Assembly: GCA_024691325.1 (NCBI GenBank)
Contig: JAILNR010000014.1
Location: 1-64,000, forward strand
Source: Saccharofermentans sp.
GTDB taxonomy: Bacteria; Bacillota; Clostridia; Saccharofermentanales; Saccharofermentanaceae
Direction: 5' to 3'
DNA: 64,000 nucleotides
A program made the position numbers and the translations under genes. Shown here in pieces: positions 1 to 8,564 of this stretch. The first letter of the stretch is position 1; every line of letters starts with the position of its first letter. The notes under the pieces were generated by a model that worked only from the letters and a program-made list of their open reading frames with translations, was not told the DNA's origin and made no database searches.

Positions 1-307
1 ATGTGTTAGGTGTATCTTGGTTAAGAAAACACTAACCTTATAACTGTCAGACCCATAGAGTGCATGTATAGCTCCAGAACCCCAAAACGATATTTATTTT
101 TCGGTATTACAACTTAATTATTAAACAAACGATCCGATGTAGTATCGGATCGCTGTCTTGAGCTCGTTTTTTGTTTTGATAATAAATAGTTTGTAGATTG
201 GTTGGGGCGGTATTTTGTACTTTTTTGGTACTTGCCCCTTTCCGAGTTAGTACCAAATCCCGTAAAGCCCCGTATTTATTAGCTTTCCGCAACTCATTTG
301 ATAAAAG
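1..307. other. Gene-free region downstream of tRNA-Pro
   Basis: I see no credible gene here. Short reading frames through this stretch are shadows of the tRNA and its flank. It holds a 9-bp hairpin at 130-152 (separate entry) and a cluster of GTAC-containing short repeats at 217-254, including GGTACT (227-232) facing AGTACC (249-254). The position just behind the 3' end of a tRNA gene, where integrases often recombine, makes a decayed attachment region possible. No integrase is visible, so this is only inference. Confidence 0.5.
130..152 (-). terminator. Hairpin, likely terminator of tRNA-Pro transcript
   Basis: A perfect 9-bp stem (130-138 with 144-152, 5-nt loop) lies about 155 nt downstream of the tRNA on the minus strand. 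On that strand it is followed by a T-rich stretch beginning TTTGTTTAATAATT. A T run also lies 15 nt to the right on the plus strand, so it might work both ways. Confidence 0.55.
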
Positions 308-383
308 TGGTCGAGGTGACAGGATTCGAACCTGCGACCCCATGCTCCCAAAGCACGTACGCTACCAACTGCGCTACACCTCG
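308..383 (-). tRNA. tRNA-Pro (anticodon TGG)
   Basis: Read on the minus strand, the 7-bp acceptor stem CGAGGTG pairs with CACCTCG, followed by discriminator A and an encoded CCA (308-310). The T arm shows the GGTTCGAATCC signature and the D arm shows AGCGCAGTTGGTAGCG. The anticodon loop TTTGGGA gives anticodon TGG, reading CCA and other CCN proline codons. Without CCA the gene is 73 nt (311-383). Confidence 0.95.
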
Positions 384-395
384 ATAACCGAAGAG

Positions 396-426
396 AGTAT
401 ATCACAAAAAAGCGTTAATGTCGCAA
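396..426 (-). promoter_or_regulatory. Candidate promoter of tRNA-Pro
   Basis: On the minus strand TTGCGA (421-426) and TATACT (396-401) are separated by 19 nt. The -10 box lies about 13 nt before the tRNA 5' end. The -10 is convincing; the long spacer makes the -35 assignment weak. Confidence 0.4.
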
Positions 427-444
427 ACCCTTTATTTACAGGGG

Positions 445-461
445 ATTTAACAATGTTAAAT
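445..461. repeat. Hyphenated palindrome between cysK and tRNA-Pro
   Basis: ATTTAACA and TGTTAAAT form 8-bp arms around a single A. The element sits 16 nt past the cysK stop codon and upstream of the tRNA promoter. It is AT-only in character with no clear T tail, so an operator-like site or a weak terminator for cysK are both possible. Confidence 0.35.
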
Positions 462-476
462 TATTAAACTGCGTTT

Positions 477-1409
477 TTATTCACTGAAAAGCGGGGTGGA
501 GAAGTACCGCTCTGCAGTATCGGGGAGGACTGTAACTACTGTTTTGCCCGGACCTAATTTTTGGGCGAGTTTCAGAGCCGCTGCAACATTAGTTCCGCTT
601 GAGATGCCGCACATCAGGCCTTCCTCACGGGCGAGTCTTTTTGATGTTTCTATTGCTTCGTCATCAGTTACAACATAGATGTCATCATAGATCTCACGGT
701 TAAGGATGGCAGGGATGATGCCGTCACCTATTCCCATTTGCATATGAGTGCCAATTGTGCCGCCTGCAAGGATTGCAGCCTTCTCAGGCTCAACAGCCCA
801 GATGATAAGATCTGGATTATGCTCCTTTAACACTTCGCCTATACCGGTAAGAGTTCCTCCGGTTCCGATACCCGAGCAGAATCCGTGTATCGGTCCGTCA
901 ACCTGTTCCAGGATCTCCTTGGCTGTGAAATTCCTCTGAGCCAGTACATTGTTTATGTTCTCGAATTGCTGCGGGACAAATACTTTGGGGTTCTTGTCCC
1001 TCATCGCAAGTGCGGCGTTAAGGCATTCCTCGATGCATGCACCAATATCGCCGTGGTCGTGAATAAGCCTGACTTCAGCTCCGTAATGCCTTACGAGTTT
1101 TCTTCTTTCTTCACTTACGGAATCAGGCATAATGATTATCGTTCTATATCCCTTAACGGCACCGACTAACGCAAGTCCGATGCCCTGATTGCCGCTTGTC
1201 GGCTCTACAATGATCGAGTCTTTGTTGATAAGACCATCATTCTCGGCCTGCTCAAGCATATTAAGTGCGGTCCTTGTCTTTATGGAACCGCCGACATTTA
1301 AACCTTCAAATTTTACCAGTATCTGCGCACTATCCTCTTCTGCCATTTTTGAAAGCCTTATTAGAGGCGTATTTCCGACAGCCTCGAGGATATTGTTATA
1401 AATCTGCAT
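477..1409 (-). CDS. cysK: Cysteine synthase family, PLP-dependent
   Basis: Probable O-acetylserine sulfhydrylase, making cysteine from O-acetylserine and sulfide in the cytoplasm. The 310-residue length is normal for CysK. The PLP lysine is K44 in GGSIKTR, where most CysK proteins have PGGSVKDR. The substrate loop TSGNQGIGLA, the phosphate-binding GTGGT and the late GISSG motif are all present. I prefer ATG at 1409 over the in-frame GTG at 1424, because GGGGGCAAGTC just upstream matches the ribosome binding site of the GH43 gene at 6740. It stands alone with no cysE beside it. A cystathionine beta-synthase-like or other OASS clade role is the main alternative. Confidence 0.88.
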   Translation of the reverse strand: MQIYNNILEAVGNTPLIRLSKMAEEDSAQILVKFEGLNVGGSIKTRTALNMLEQAENDGLINKDSIIVEPTSGNQGIGLALVGAVKGYRTIIIMPDSVSEERRKLVRHYGAEVRLIHDHGDIGACIEECLNAALAMRDKNPKVFVPQQFENINNVLAQRNFTAKEILEQVDGPIHGFCSGIGTGGTLTGIGEVLKEHNPDLIIWAVEPEKAAILAGGTIGTHMQMGIGDGIIPAILNREIYDDIYVVTDDEAIETSKRLAREEGLMCGISSGTNVAAALKLAQKLGPGKTVVTVLPDTAERYFSTPLFSE

Positions 1410-1586
1410 TTGACTTGCCCCCACTCTATATAATGACCATTACTGATAATAGCATTATTCAATTTCAAAAGGAAAAATACATGAGTATAGCCAGAAATGC
1501 AAATTAAGGCGGATCCAGCTCATATATACATAGTAAAGGCTTTTTGATAAAATCTGCCTATTAAACAATAAGGGGAGATATGAAGT

Positions 1587-2039
1587 ATGGAAAGAATGAA
1601 CTTACAGGGCCTTATTTTTATTGCGTGCTCTGTTTTCCTGGGAATATGTAATTTCCTTCCGATAGTAAAGATCACTATGGATTTTCTTGGTGAGCCTGAA
1701 ATTACAGTTGCGAAGATGCTTCCTTCTGTTGACGGGATAGTTGGCCTTATAGCCGCGGGAGCATGTGTCGTTGTAATGTATTCCGGAGCAAAGCTTAAGT
1801 GTGCACTTGCCGGTGTAGTATCGGGTATAGCCTGCGGCATAGGCCTGTTCCACAGAGTTGCTTCAATCAAGGCAGTTGAGGCTGCGACAACAGGTATCAC
1901 GAGTGTAATGAATGAGATATCGGGTTCCACTTCTGCTTCAACGGTTACTTTCGAGTATTCTTTTGGCTTTTATCTTTATATCCTTGCTATAATCCTTATA
2001 ATAGGAAGCGGATTCTTTTACGCAATGAGCGAGGACTGA
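1587..2039 (+). CDS. Small membrane protein of unknown function
   Basis: I do not recognise this 150-residue protein. It has about four hydrophobic segments, near residues 7-28, 48-68, 72-90 and 124-146. A Ser/Thr-rich stretch (about 100-122) lies before the last segment and is probably extracytoplasmic. A good ribosome binding site, AGGGGAGA, lies about 9 nt before the ATG. Its stop overlaps the next start by one base (TGATG), so the two membrane proteins are probably translated together and may act together. No catalytic or transport motif is visible. Confidence 0.7.
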   Translation: MERMNLQGLIFIACSVFLGICNFLPIVKITMDFLGEPEITVAKMLPSVDGIVGLIAAGACVVVMYSGAKLKCALAGVVSGIACGIGLFHRVASIKAVEAATTGITSVMNEISGSTSASTVTFEYSFGFYLYILAIILIIGSGFFYAMSED

Positions 2040-3586
2040 TGAGAACAGAGAAAACAATTAGTACTAACAGAACTAATATTAAAGCAACTACTGTATTCGT
2101 AATAGCAGTAGTTGCTTTGCTTTACTGTCCATTCTTTAATATGAGAATGATAATAGAAGGCTATATTGGAGATGCAATGATCCAAATCCGGACAGGTCTT
2201 GATATGTTATCTTCTCACAGCCTTATTACAGAAGAAATCTACAGTTGGCATCCCGGTCTTAATTGGGTTCCTCACGAGGAGGCCTGGTATTTCCTTGTAG
2301 GGTTGTTTTATAAGATCGGCGGAGTTGCCGGCGTTATCCTTCTTACAGCTGTTTTCAATTACACTATTGCAGGTTTAATATTCCGGAAGAATCTTCAGAA
2401 TAATGTAAGTGTCTATATTCTTGTTATAACAGCTGCGGTATCAAGGTATTTGTCTTTCCCCAATTACAATGCAAGGCCGCATCTGGTTTCTCAACTGCTA
2501 TTCGTTATTCTTGTCTATACCATGATGGATGAGAAAGTGAGTGCGTTAAAGAAGATTATCACATTCGCTTCCTTTACATTTCTTCTCGGTTGGTTTCACG
2601 GCGGAATGATACCGATGTTCTTCGTGATTTATTTGGTATTTATAGTAATTGAATTGATTTATAGAAACTTCAAGCAGGCCGGTCTTTATGCATTGGGTTT
2701 TGTGGCCGGCATTATAACTTCGGTTATTAATCCTACTGGTATTAAAGTGTGGACTTATGGTCTGGTGTTATCCGGCGGTGAAGATATTCGTCTTGCCATT
2801 GAAGAGTGGGCTCCCAAAACATTCTCTGTTGTGGAGATAACGCTGCTTCTGATTTTTCTTGCCGGGTTTTCAGTAGATAAGAGACTGCGTGCTTTTGATA
2901 AAGGTGTCGTTACAAAGTTTTGCTTCCTGTGTATGTTTATTATCATGTCATGTAAGTACTGCCGTTCGATGAATTTTACGGCTCTTATTGTTCTCATGTT
3001 TTGTGCCGAGGAATTACAAATCCTGCTCAATTGGATCAACGATAATACATTTAAGTTTGATGTAAGTAAACTGAAGCTGGGAGATGTATCTAACTACATT
3101 ATCGTATCGTTTTGTATCGTGTTTATGTTAGGTATGTCCGTTTATTCTTGGACGAGTTTTTTCCCGACGAATAAGTTGTCTGATATCTCGACATTGGCAG
3201 CATATGATGAGGGTGTCATCTCTGTTTTGAAAGAGAAACAATACGAGCGTATATATAATTCTTTTGACACCGGATCGTGGCTTGCTTATTATGGTATTCC
3301 TGTTCACATAGATAACAGGGTTGATCCCTATATGATGGAATTCTCAGGAGTCGACCATATAAGGGGAAAGATGAATATAGTTGATATTGATACCATGGAC
3401 TCTTTTGTTTCTCAATATGACGCAGATGCCGTTGTGCTGAATCTTTTCCCCGGTACTACAGATATGGTTTTTGCAGATGATCTGTATTCCAGCGACAGAT
3501 ACAACATCATCTACGACAACACTGTTGTTTCTCCATATGACAATAGTATAAGTTTCCGGTGGATTGTTGCCGAGTGTGTGGATTAA
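2039..3586 (+). CDS. Polytopic membrane protein, GT-C-like architecture
   Basis: This 515-residue protein has roughly ten membrane segments up to about residue 385. A soluble C-terminal domain of about 120 residues follows, containing FDTGSWLAYYGIPVHIDNR. This layout and that type of motif are typical of uncharacterised GT-C-fold or ArnT-like membrane proteins that handle lipid-linked sugars. No clear catalytic DxD can be assigned, so the enzymatic role is inference. It is coupled to the small membrane protein upstream by a one-base overlap. No terminator is seen after it, and a new promoter starts 35 nt downstream. Confidence 0.6.
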   Translation: MRTEKTISTNRTNIKATTVFVIAVVALLYCPFFNMRMIIEGYIGDAMIQIRTGLDMLSSHSLITEEIYSWHPGLNWVPHEEAWYFLVGLFYKIGGVAGVILLTAVFNYTIAGLIFRKNLQNNVSVYILVITAAVSRYLSFPNYNARPHLVSQLLFVILVYTMMDEKVSALKKIITFASFTFLLGWFHGGMIPMFFVIYLVFIVIELIYRNFKQAGLYALGFVAGIITSVINPTGIKVWTYGLVLSGGEDIRLAIEEWAPKTFSVVEITLLLIFLAGFSVDKRLRAFDKGVVTKFCFLCMFIIMSCKYCRSMNFTALIVLMFCAEELQILLNWINDNTFKFDVSKLKLGDVSNYIIVSFCIVFMLGMSVYSWTSFFPTNKLSDISTLAAYDEGVISVLKEKQYERIYNSFDTGSWLAYYGIPVHIDNRVDPYMMEFSGVDHIRGKMNIVDIDTMDSFVSQYDADAVVLNLFPGTTDMVFADDLYSSDRYNIIYDNTVVSPYDNSISFRWIVAECVD

Positions 3587-3620
3587 TAATGTTCTGTCAG
3601 TTTTCACAAACCCCTGAGTG

Positions 3621-3649
3621 TTGACGCACCTGTTTATATAGTGTATTTT
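3621..3649 (+). promoter_or_regulatory. Sigma-A-type promoter for the ParB-like/BMP gene
   Basis: TTGACG (3621-3626) and TATTTT (3644-3649) are separated by exactly 17 nt. The predicted start of transcription, about 7 nt past the -10 box, falls at or next to the A of the ATG at 3656. This would give a leaderless message. Confidence 0.6.
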
Positions 3650-3655
3650 CGCAAT

Positions 3656-5623
3656 ATGGCAACCACCAGTGAAGAATACATAAAAGCCAGAAAGCTTGCC
3701 AATAAGGAATATCAGAAGGCGTTGAGTGAAGGACGTTATCCTTATCTTCCTGCGCTTGAATATATGTTGCCTAAGTGGAGCACATTCCCGGAAGAGCCTG
3801 TCGGAACAAGAGAGATACCGATCTCCTTTATTGTGGGTACGGTAACCACCGGAAGACAGGATTGTTTCGCAAGAAATTTCATGCCTCTGCTTGCTCCTGA
3901 TACTGAATTCGGTGTTAAGTGGATAAGCCTCATGGACTACCAGATATCTGAGGGCATCGCCGATGCCATCAAGGTTATCGAGTTCATGGGCAAGTTCTAT
4001 GTTCTCGAGGGTAATAAGAGAGTGTCTGTTCTTAAGTACCTCGAGCAGCCTACTATCCTTGCGACAGTAACGAGAATACTTCCGCCCAAGACAGATGAAC
4101 CGGATACCGAACTTAATATCTACTATGAGTTCTTAAACTTCTTCAAGTGCACATCGATTTATGACATAACATTTACGGAAGAGGGCGGATACGAGAAGCT
4201 TGCTGAAGCTGTCGGCAAACCTTTGGACGAGCCATGGGATGATGATTCCATCATGGATCTTAAGTCATGTTTTTTGAACTTCACAAAGGCTTACATGACG
4301 AGTGGAGGAAAGGCTTTCCAGATTACTCCCGGCGATGCTTTCCTTGTATACATCGGAATCTATAAGTACGAGAGTCTAATTAACACTCCCGCTGAAGAGA
4401 TTAAGAAGAACTTAGGTCAGATCTGGCGTGAGATCAGAATCAGGGCTAACGGCAATCAGATTACATTCTCTGAGGAGCCTCAGCTTGAGAAGATAGATGC
4501 TATTCCGATCATAAGCAACCTGATGAAGAAGACTTATTCCGAGAGCAAGCCTTTGAAAGTCTTGTTCCTTTACAATAACTATCCTGAGAAGTCGAGATGG
4601 GTTAACGGTCACGAGCAGGGAAGGCTCGAACTTGAGCAGGCCTTCCCCGGTATCGTCAAGACGCAGTTTTGTGTTTGTGTTAACAGCGAGGAGCAGTTCG
4701 ATGATGCTGTGGATGCTGCGGTGGGTGATGGTGCCGATCTTATTATCACGATCTCGCCCGCACAGATGGAGTATGCCTTGAGAGCATCCGTTAAGTATCC
4801 TCAGATCAAGTTCCTTAATTGCTCTATTTACCTTTCGCAGGCTGGTGTCAGACCTTATTACGGAAGGATGCACGAAGCAAAGCTTCTGTTGGGCTGCATT
4901 GCTGCTGCGTTGTCTCCTGATCACCGTATAGGGTATGTTGCCAATTATCCTATAAGCGGCGCGGTTGCGAATATCAATGCTTTCGCGATAGGAGCTGCTA
5001 TGGTGGATCCGCAGGCGAAGATACATCTTACATGGTCTTGCCTTAAGGATAAGAGCTGGCGAGACTTCATTAAAGAAGAGAATCTTAATATTGTTTCCGG
5101 GCCTGATCTTATCAGACCTCAGAACGCTGATAATGAATATGGTCTTTATTCACATGACGAGAACGGCGGGATAGTAAATATCGCATTTCCGCTTTGGAAC
5201 TGGGGTCTTTACTATGAACTCATTGTTCAGAAGATACTTAATGATGCATGGGACAGTGAAGAGGCCGGAATCGATAAAGATACATCTGTAAACTACTGGT
5301 GGGGAATGGCATCCGGTGTTATTGATATCAAGAAGACCGAGTCGCTCCCCTACGGCGTTAACAAACTTGTTGATGGTCTCAAGAAGAGTATTACTGCTGA
5401 TGATTTCTCGCCTTTTGACGGTGAGCTTAGAAGTCAGACCGGAATCATAAAGCCTGAGGACAGTCCGAGACTTACAAACGAAGAGATTCTCGATATGGAC
5501 TGGCTTAATGAGAATGTTATCGGAAGCATTCCTGCTATGGAAGATATCGTGGAGAGTGCGTACAGAACTATTAAGACCAATGGTGTTACATCGGTCATTA
5601 AAGGAGATACGAGCTTAACATGA
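3656..5623 (+). CDS. Cytosolic ParB-like / BMP-type ligand-binding fusion protein
   Basis: A 655-residue protein in two parts. Residues about 50-140 resemble the ParB/sulfiredoxin-like fold, with the signature GNKRVSVLKYL near 119. Residues about 295-600 resemble the BMP/PnrA periplasmic-binding fold, with LKVLFLYNNYPEKSRW, a LIITISPAQ-type segment and a late FPLWNWGLYYELIVQ segment. BMP proteins normally bind nucleosides for ABC import and carry a lipoprotein signal. This one has no signal peptide and no transporter genes nearby, so it probably senses a ligand in the cytosol. I start it at ATG 3656, because an upstream in-frame GTG (3641) overlaps the -10 box. No Shine-Dalgarno is visible. 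It overlaps the following phosphoesterase by 4 nt. Confidence 0.65.
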   Translation: MATTSEEYIKARKLANKEYQKALSEGRYPYLPALEYMLPKWSTFPEEPVGTREIPISFIVGTVTTGRQDCFARNFMPLLAPDTEFGVKWISLMDYQISEGIADAIKVIEFMGKFYVLEGNKRVSVLKYLEQPTILATVTRILPPKTDEPDTELNIYYEFLNFFKCTSIYDITFTEEGGYEKLAEAVGKPLDEPWDDDSIMDLKSCFLNFTKAYMTSGGKAFQITPGDAFLVYIGIYKYESLINTPAEEIKKNLGQIWREIRIRANGNQITFSEEPQLEKIDAIPIISNLMKKTYSESKPLKVLFLYNNYPEKSRWVNGHEQGRLELEQAFPGIVKTQFCVCVNSEEQFDDAVDAAVGDGADLIITISPAQMEYALRASVKYPQIKFLNCSIYLSQAGVRPYYGRMHEAKLLLGCIAAALSPDHRIGYVANYPISGAVANINAFAIGAAMVDPQAKIHLTWSCLKDKSWRDFIKEENLNIVSGPDLIRPQNADNEYGLYSHDENGGIVNIAFPLWNWGLYYELIVQKILNDAWDSEEAGIDKDTSVNYWWGMASGVIDIKKTESLPYGVNKLVDGLKKSITADDFSPFDGELRSQTGIIKPEDSPRLTNEEILDMDWLNENVIGSIPAMEDIVESAYRTIKTNGVTSVIKGDTSLT

Positions 5624-6210
5624 GGATTCTTGCCGTAGCTGATATTGAGGATAGACGCTTATACGATTTTTTTACAAAAGACAGAGTTAAGGGGGTTGAC
5701 CTCATTGTTTCCTGCGGCGACTTGAAAGCAGATTACCTTGATTTCCTCATGACCATGGTTAATGTTCCCATGATGTATGTAAGGGGAAATCACGATGATA
5801 TTCTTAATGAGGAGCCGCCTCTCGGAGGCATCTGCCTTGAGGACAATATCGTAAATTTCAATGGTGTTAACTTCCTGGGCCTAGGCGGTTCTATGAAGTA
5901 TCACAACGGCCTCAATATGTTTACCGAGCATGAGATGCGCTGGAGAACCATAAATATGGCTCCGATGGCGATGATAAAGGGCGTAGATGTCTTTGTAACT
6001 CATGCACCCGCAAGAGGATTCGGCGATCTTGATGATCTTCCTCACAGAGGGTTCGATTGCTTCAATAAAGTCATGTACCGCTATCATCCCCAGCTGATGC
6101 TTCACGGACATGTTCATGCGAATTACGGAATGAATATCGCGATGGAGCGCTCGCATCCTTCGGGAACGAGAATAATTAATGCTTACGGATATCAGATCAT
6201 AGATATCTGA
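5620..6210 (+). CDS. Metallophosphoesterase
   Basis: This 196-residue calcineurin-like phosphoesterase has GD at 33-34, GNHDD at 56-60, a THAP segment with H128, and GHVH at 163-166, the expected order of metal-binding blocks. The first block reads D8-I-E10, where the family usually has DxH, so one metal ligand is replaced by Glu. The ATGA overlap with the upstream gene implies translational coupling. That suggests it acts on a nucleotide or similar phosphoester related to the ligand sensed by the BMP-like protein, which is inference. Its stop abuts the stop of the convergent VanZ-like gene with no base between. Confidence 0.8.
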   Translation: MRILAVADIEDRRLYDFFTKDRVKGVDLIVSCGDLKADYLDFLMTMVNVPMMYVRGNHDDILNEEPPLGGICLEDNIVNFNGVNFLGLGGSMKYHNGLNMFTEHEMRWRTINMAPMAMIKGVDVFVTHAPARGFGDLDDLPHRGFDCFNKVMYRYHPQLMLHGHVHANYGMNIAMERSHPSGTRIINAYGYQIIDI

Positions 6211-6675
6211 TTACCTTCCGGGCTTTTGTACGAAGATTGTTTCTTCCTCGGGCTCATCTTCCTGCGGCTGTTCCTTTTTCCTTCTTCCGAACAAAAGGTA
6301 AATAAAAAGCTTGATAATGAGCCTTACGAACCAGAATATGGCGAACATCAGGAAGAAGCCGCCCAAGCCGTAAACTATGTCGCGAAAATCCATGGTTCCG
6401 GTCTTTGTAAGTCTCTGTCCTATCTCGATGGCAAACGTTATCACTAAAAGTACTGTAAACACGTAGATCCATGTGACCGCGAGCGTCATCTTCCTTTCCG
6501 CCAGAAACTTAAAAACAGGATGCACTGCGAAAACAAGCGCCATGCCGAGTACTCCTATAAGAAGAAAGTGCAGCTGCTTGTCCGTAAAGTTGTATTCATA
6601 GTTATCATTCCACGTAAGTACTTTCTCGTGGACATAGGTTATGAATTCGATGATTGCGTATAATAAAGTTGTCAT
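6211..6675 (-). CDS. VanZ-like membrane protein
   Basis: This 154-residue protein has four hydrophobic segments. The features are those of the VanZ-like family: DKQLHFLLIG around residue 36, an EIGQ segment near 85 and a following D-x-x-D (MDFRDIVYGLGG). The C-terminus is a charged, glutamate-rich tail. VanZ proteins are linked to teicoplanin resistance, but most family members have no known role. I start at ATG 6675, which has GGGA 7-8 nt upstream, rather than the in-frame TTG at 6690, which has no ribosome binding site. Confidence 0.65.
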   Translation of the reverse strand: MTTLLYAIIEFITYVHEKVLTWNDNYEYNFTDKQLHFLLIGVLGMALVFAVHPVFKFLAERKMTLAVTWIYVFTVLLVITFAIEIGQRLTKTGTMDFRDIVYGLGGFFLMFAIFWFVRLIIKLFIYLLFGRRKKEQPQEDEPEEETIFVQKPGR

Positions 6676-6750
6676 ACAAATATCCCACAAATCTGATAAA
6701 ACTAAGTACTATTCTATATCTAATTGGGGATTAAAAAAAGGGGGCAAGTT

Positions 6751-8358
6751 ATGAATAACAGACGGGTTTACAATCCGTATTTGCCTGTTCATGAATATAT
6801 ACCTGACGGTGAACCGCATGTGTTTGGTGACCGTGTATATATATTCGGATCTCACGATAAAGAGGGCGGATATACCTATTGCATGCTTGATTATGTAACC
6901 TATTCCGCTCCTGTCGATGATCTGACGGACTGGCGGTACGAAGGCGTAATCTACAAAGCTTCACAGGATCCGCAGTATCCTAAGTATATGTATATGTTCG
7001 CACCTGATGTAGTTCGGGGTAATGACGGGAAATACTACCTTTATTACAGTATGTCAGGCGATTACGGTGTCGGTGGTTACATCGGCCCGATGAGTGTTGC
7101 CGTTTCCGATAAACCTGAGGGACCTTATGAATTTGTGGGATTTGTTCAGAATAAGGATGGGACGCCTCTTAACAGATATGTGTTATTTGATCCCGCTGTT
7201 ATGAATGATGATGGTGTCATCAGGCTTTATTACGGAACCCAGTACGGAATCGACAGTTCGGAACAGATTCAAAATGATCCCGGATTCGAACAGAATCTTA
7301 TGAATATGTTCGGCAGGACAAGAGAACAGATAAGATCCTATCCTGATAATATAATGGGTCCTGTCATGGCTGTCCTTGAAGACGACATGAAAACGGTAAA
7401 ACAGGAGCCTCATCATATAATTCCATATCACGTGAAGGGGACATCGTTTGAGAAGCATCCGTTCTTTGAAGGATCTTCTATGCGTAAAGTGAAAGATAAG
7501 TACTACTTTATCTATTCATCCTGGCTTAATCACGAGCTTTGTTATGCAGTAAGTGACAGGCCTGACGGTGGATTTGAGTTCGGGGGAACGGTAATCTCCA
7601 ACGGCGATGTCGGATTGAACGGCAGATGCACGGAAGAGCGTATCAACATGACCGGAACGACTCACGGCAGCATTATTGATATAAATGGTGACTGGTATGT
7701 TTTCTACCATAGACTGACGCACAAATCCGATTACAGCAGACAGTCATGCGCCGAGAAGATAAGCATTGGTGAAGATGGCAGGATTGAACAGGTCGAAGTA
7801 ACATCCTGCGGACTTAACGGAGGACCATTGCCTGCGCAGGGGGAATATCCGTCAGTCATTGCATGTAATCTTACTAACGGCAATATGCCGCATGGATCTA
7901 ACAGCATTTATAAGATTGACTTTCCTAATGTAACCAATTTGGGTGAAGACAGATTTATCGGAAGTATCGAACACGGTACATTGATCGGATATAAGTATTT
8001 TCGCGCGGATTCTGATGTTAGAGTCGGGGTTGAAGTCAGGATGGAGACTGGCAGGAATAAGCCGGTATTTTCAGGTCCCGCGAGACTTGATGAACGTAAT
8101 TTTGATGACGGCGTAAGACGAGACAACTATGCTTCTGCAGATGCAGCAGATGAAGGATTCTTTGAAGTCAGAACAAAGATCGATGGTGAGGCAATTGCGG
8201 TGATCGCTATCGATGATAAAGAGGCAGACGATATGAAGTGGAACCGCTTCTTAAGTGATAAAGCTCTGCCTGCTGGTGAATATGCGGTTTTCCTTGTCTA
8301 TCATGGCAAGAAGAAAATACAATTTAAAACTCTGCTTTTCATTAAGGGGAAAACATGA
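6751..8358 (+). CDS. Glycoside hydrolase family 43-type enzyme
   Basis: This 535-residue protein is probably a beta-xylosidase or alpha-arabinofuranosidase acting on hemicellulose oligosaccharides. The five-bladed propeller pattern is visible: NPYLPVHEYIPDGEPHVF at the start, MFAPDV with D86, LFDPAV with D147, and a likely general acid E240 in FFEGSSMRK. Residues after about 370 form a second, beta-rich domain that could bind carbohydrate. There is no signal peptide, so it should work inside the cell on imported sugars. The start is set by GGGGGCAAGTT directly before ATG 6751. Substrate cannot be told from sequence alone. Confidence 0.8.
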   Translation: MNNRRVYNPYLPVHEYIPDGEPHVFGDRVYIFGSHDKEGGYTYCMLDYVTYSAPVDDLTDWRYEGVIYKASQDPQYPKYMYMFAPDVVRGNDGKYYLYYSMSGDYGVGGYIGPMSVAVSDKPEGPYEFVGFVQNKDGTPLNRYVLFDPAVMNDDGVIRLYYGTQYGIDSSEQIQNDPGFEQNLMNMFGRTREQIRSYPDNIMGPVMAVLEDDMKTVKQEPHHIIPYHVKGTSFEKHPFFEGSSMRKVKDKYYFIYSSWLNHELCYAVSDRPDGGFEFGGTVISNGDVGLNGRCTEERINMTGTTHGSIIDINGDWYVFYHRLTHKSDYSRQSCAEKISIGEDGRIEQVEVTSCGLNGGPLPAQGEYPSVIACNLTNGNMPHGSNSIYKIDFPNVTNLGEDRFIGSIEHGTLIGYKYFRADSDVRVGVEVRMETGRNKPVFSGPARLDERNFDDGVRRDNYASADAADEGFFEVRTKIDGEAIAVIAIDDKEADDMKWNRFLSDKALPAGEYAVFLVYHGKKKIQFKTLLFIKGKT

Positions 8359-8376
8359 ACTTGGTTTCCTGACGCG

Positions 8377-8405
8377 TTGACAACAGGAGAAGTGTGTTGT
8401 AACAT
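8377..8405 (+). promoter_or_regulatory. Promoter of the leader peptide / ABC-F transcript
   Basis: A consensus TTGACA (8377-8382) lies 17 nt before TAACAT (8400-8405). Transcription should begin near 8412, giving a leader of about 170 nt before the ABC-F start codon. Confidence 0.7.
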
Positions 8406-8436
8406 CAGACACAAGAATAAACAAGGAGGAACACCA

Positions 8437-8457
8437 ATGAAAGTTACTGTCTGCTGA
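8437..8457 (+). CDS. Six-codon leader peptide MKVTVC
   Basis: A six-residue reading frame, M-K-V-T-V-C, is preceded by a perfect AAGGAGG (8424-8430) at 7-nt spacing, the best ribosome binding site in this part of the window. It starts about 25 nt after the predicted transcription start and ends in TGATG, which opens a second, 59-codon frame (8457-8636) overlapping the start of the ABC-F gene. Such tiny, well-initiated peptides ahead of ABC-F, erm and similar genes let a drug-stalled ribosome switch the leader RNA. That role is inferred from position and structure. Confidence 0.7.
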   Translation: MKVTVC

Positions 8458-8469
8458 TGTTTTTAAAAT

Positions 8470-8564
8470 GCCACGCGGATAAGTCTTTTTGTGTTCTTAA
8501 AATTAATTATTATGTCGATTTAAGCCGTGGCCGCAGTGTCACGGCTTTTGATTTATCCGACGTG
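8470..8564 (+). promoter_or_regulatory. Transcription attenuator with competing helices
   Basis: Three helices can be drawn. A terminator hairpin has AAGCCGTG (8522-8529) paired with CACGGCTT (8540-8547), followed by TTGATTT. An antiterminator candidate has GCCACG (8470-8475) paired with CGTGGC (8527-8532), which would break the terminator stem. A long outer helix pairs 8472-8482 with 8553-8564, 11 bp with one bulged A, reaching close to the GGAGG (8574-8578) of the ABC-F gene. A ribosome held on the MKVTVC peptide could bias the choice. Confidence 0.65.

Noticed and set aside
198..467. Small protein across the tRNA-Pro region
   Set aside because: The frame runs antisense through the tRNA gene and gives the usual tRNA-shadow peptide (GDRIRTCDPM). 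It has no ribosome binding site.
4412..5026. Minus-strand frame of 204 residues within the ParB-like/BMP gene
   Set aside because: It lies wholly inside a well-supported gene and has no initiation signal or recognisable motif.
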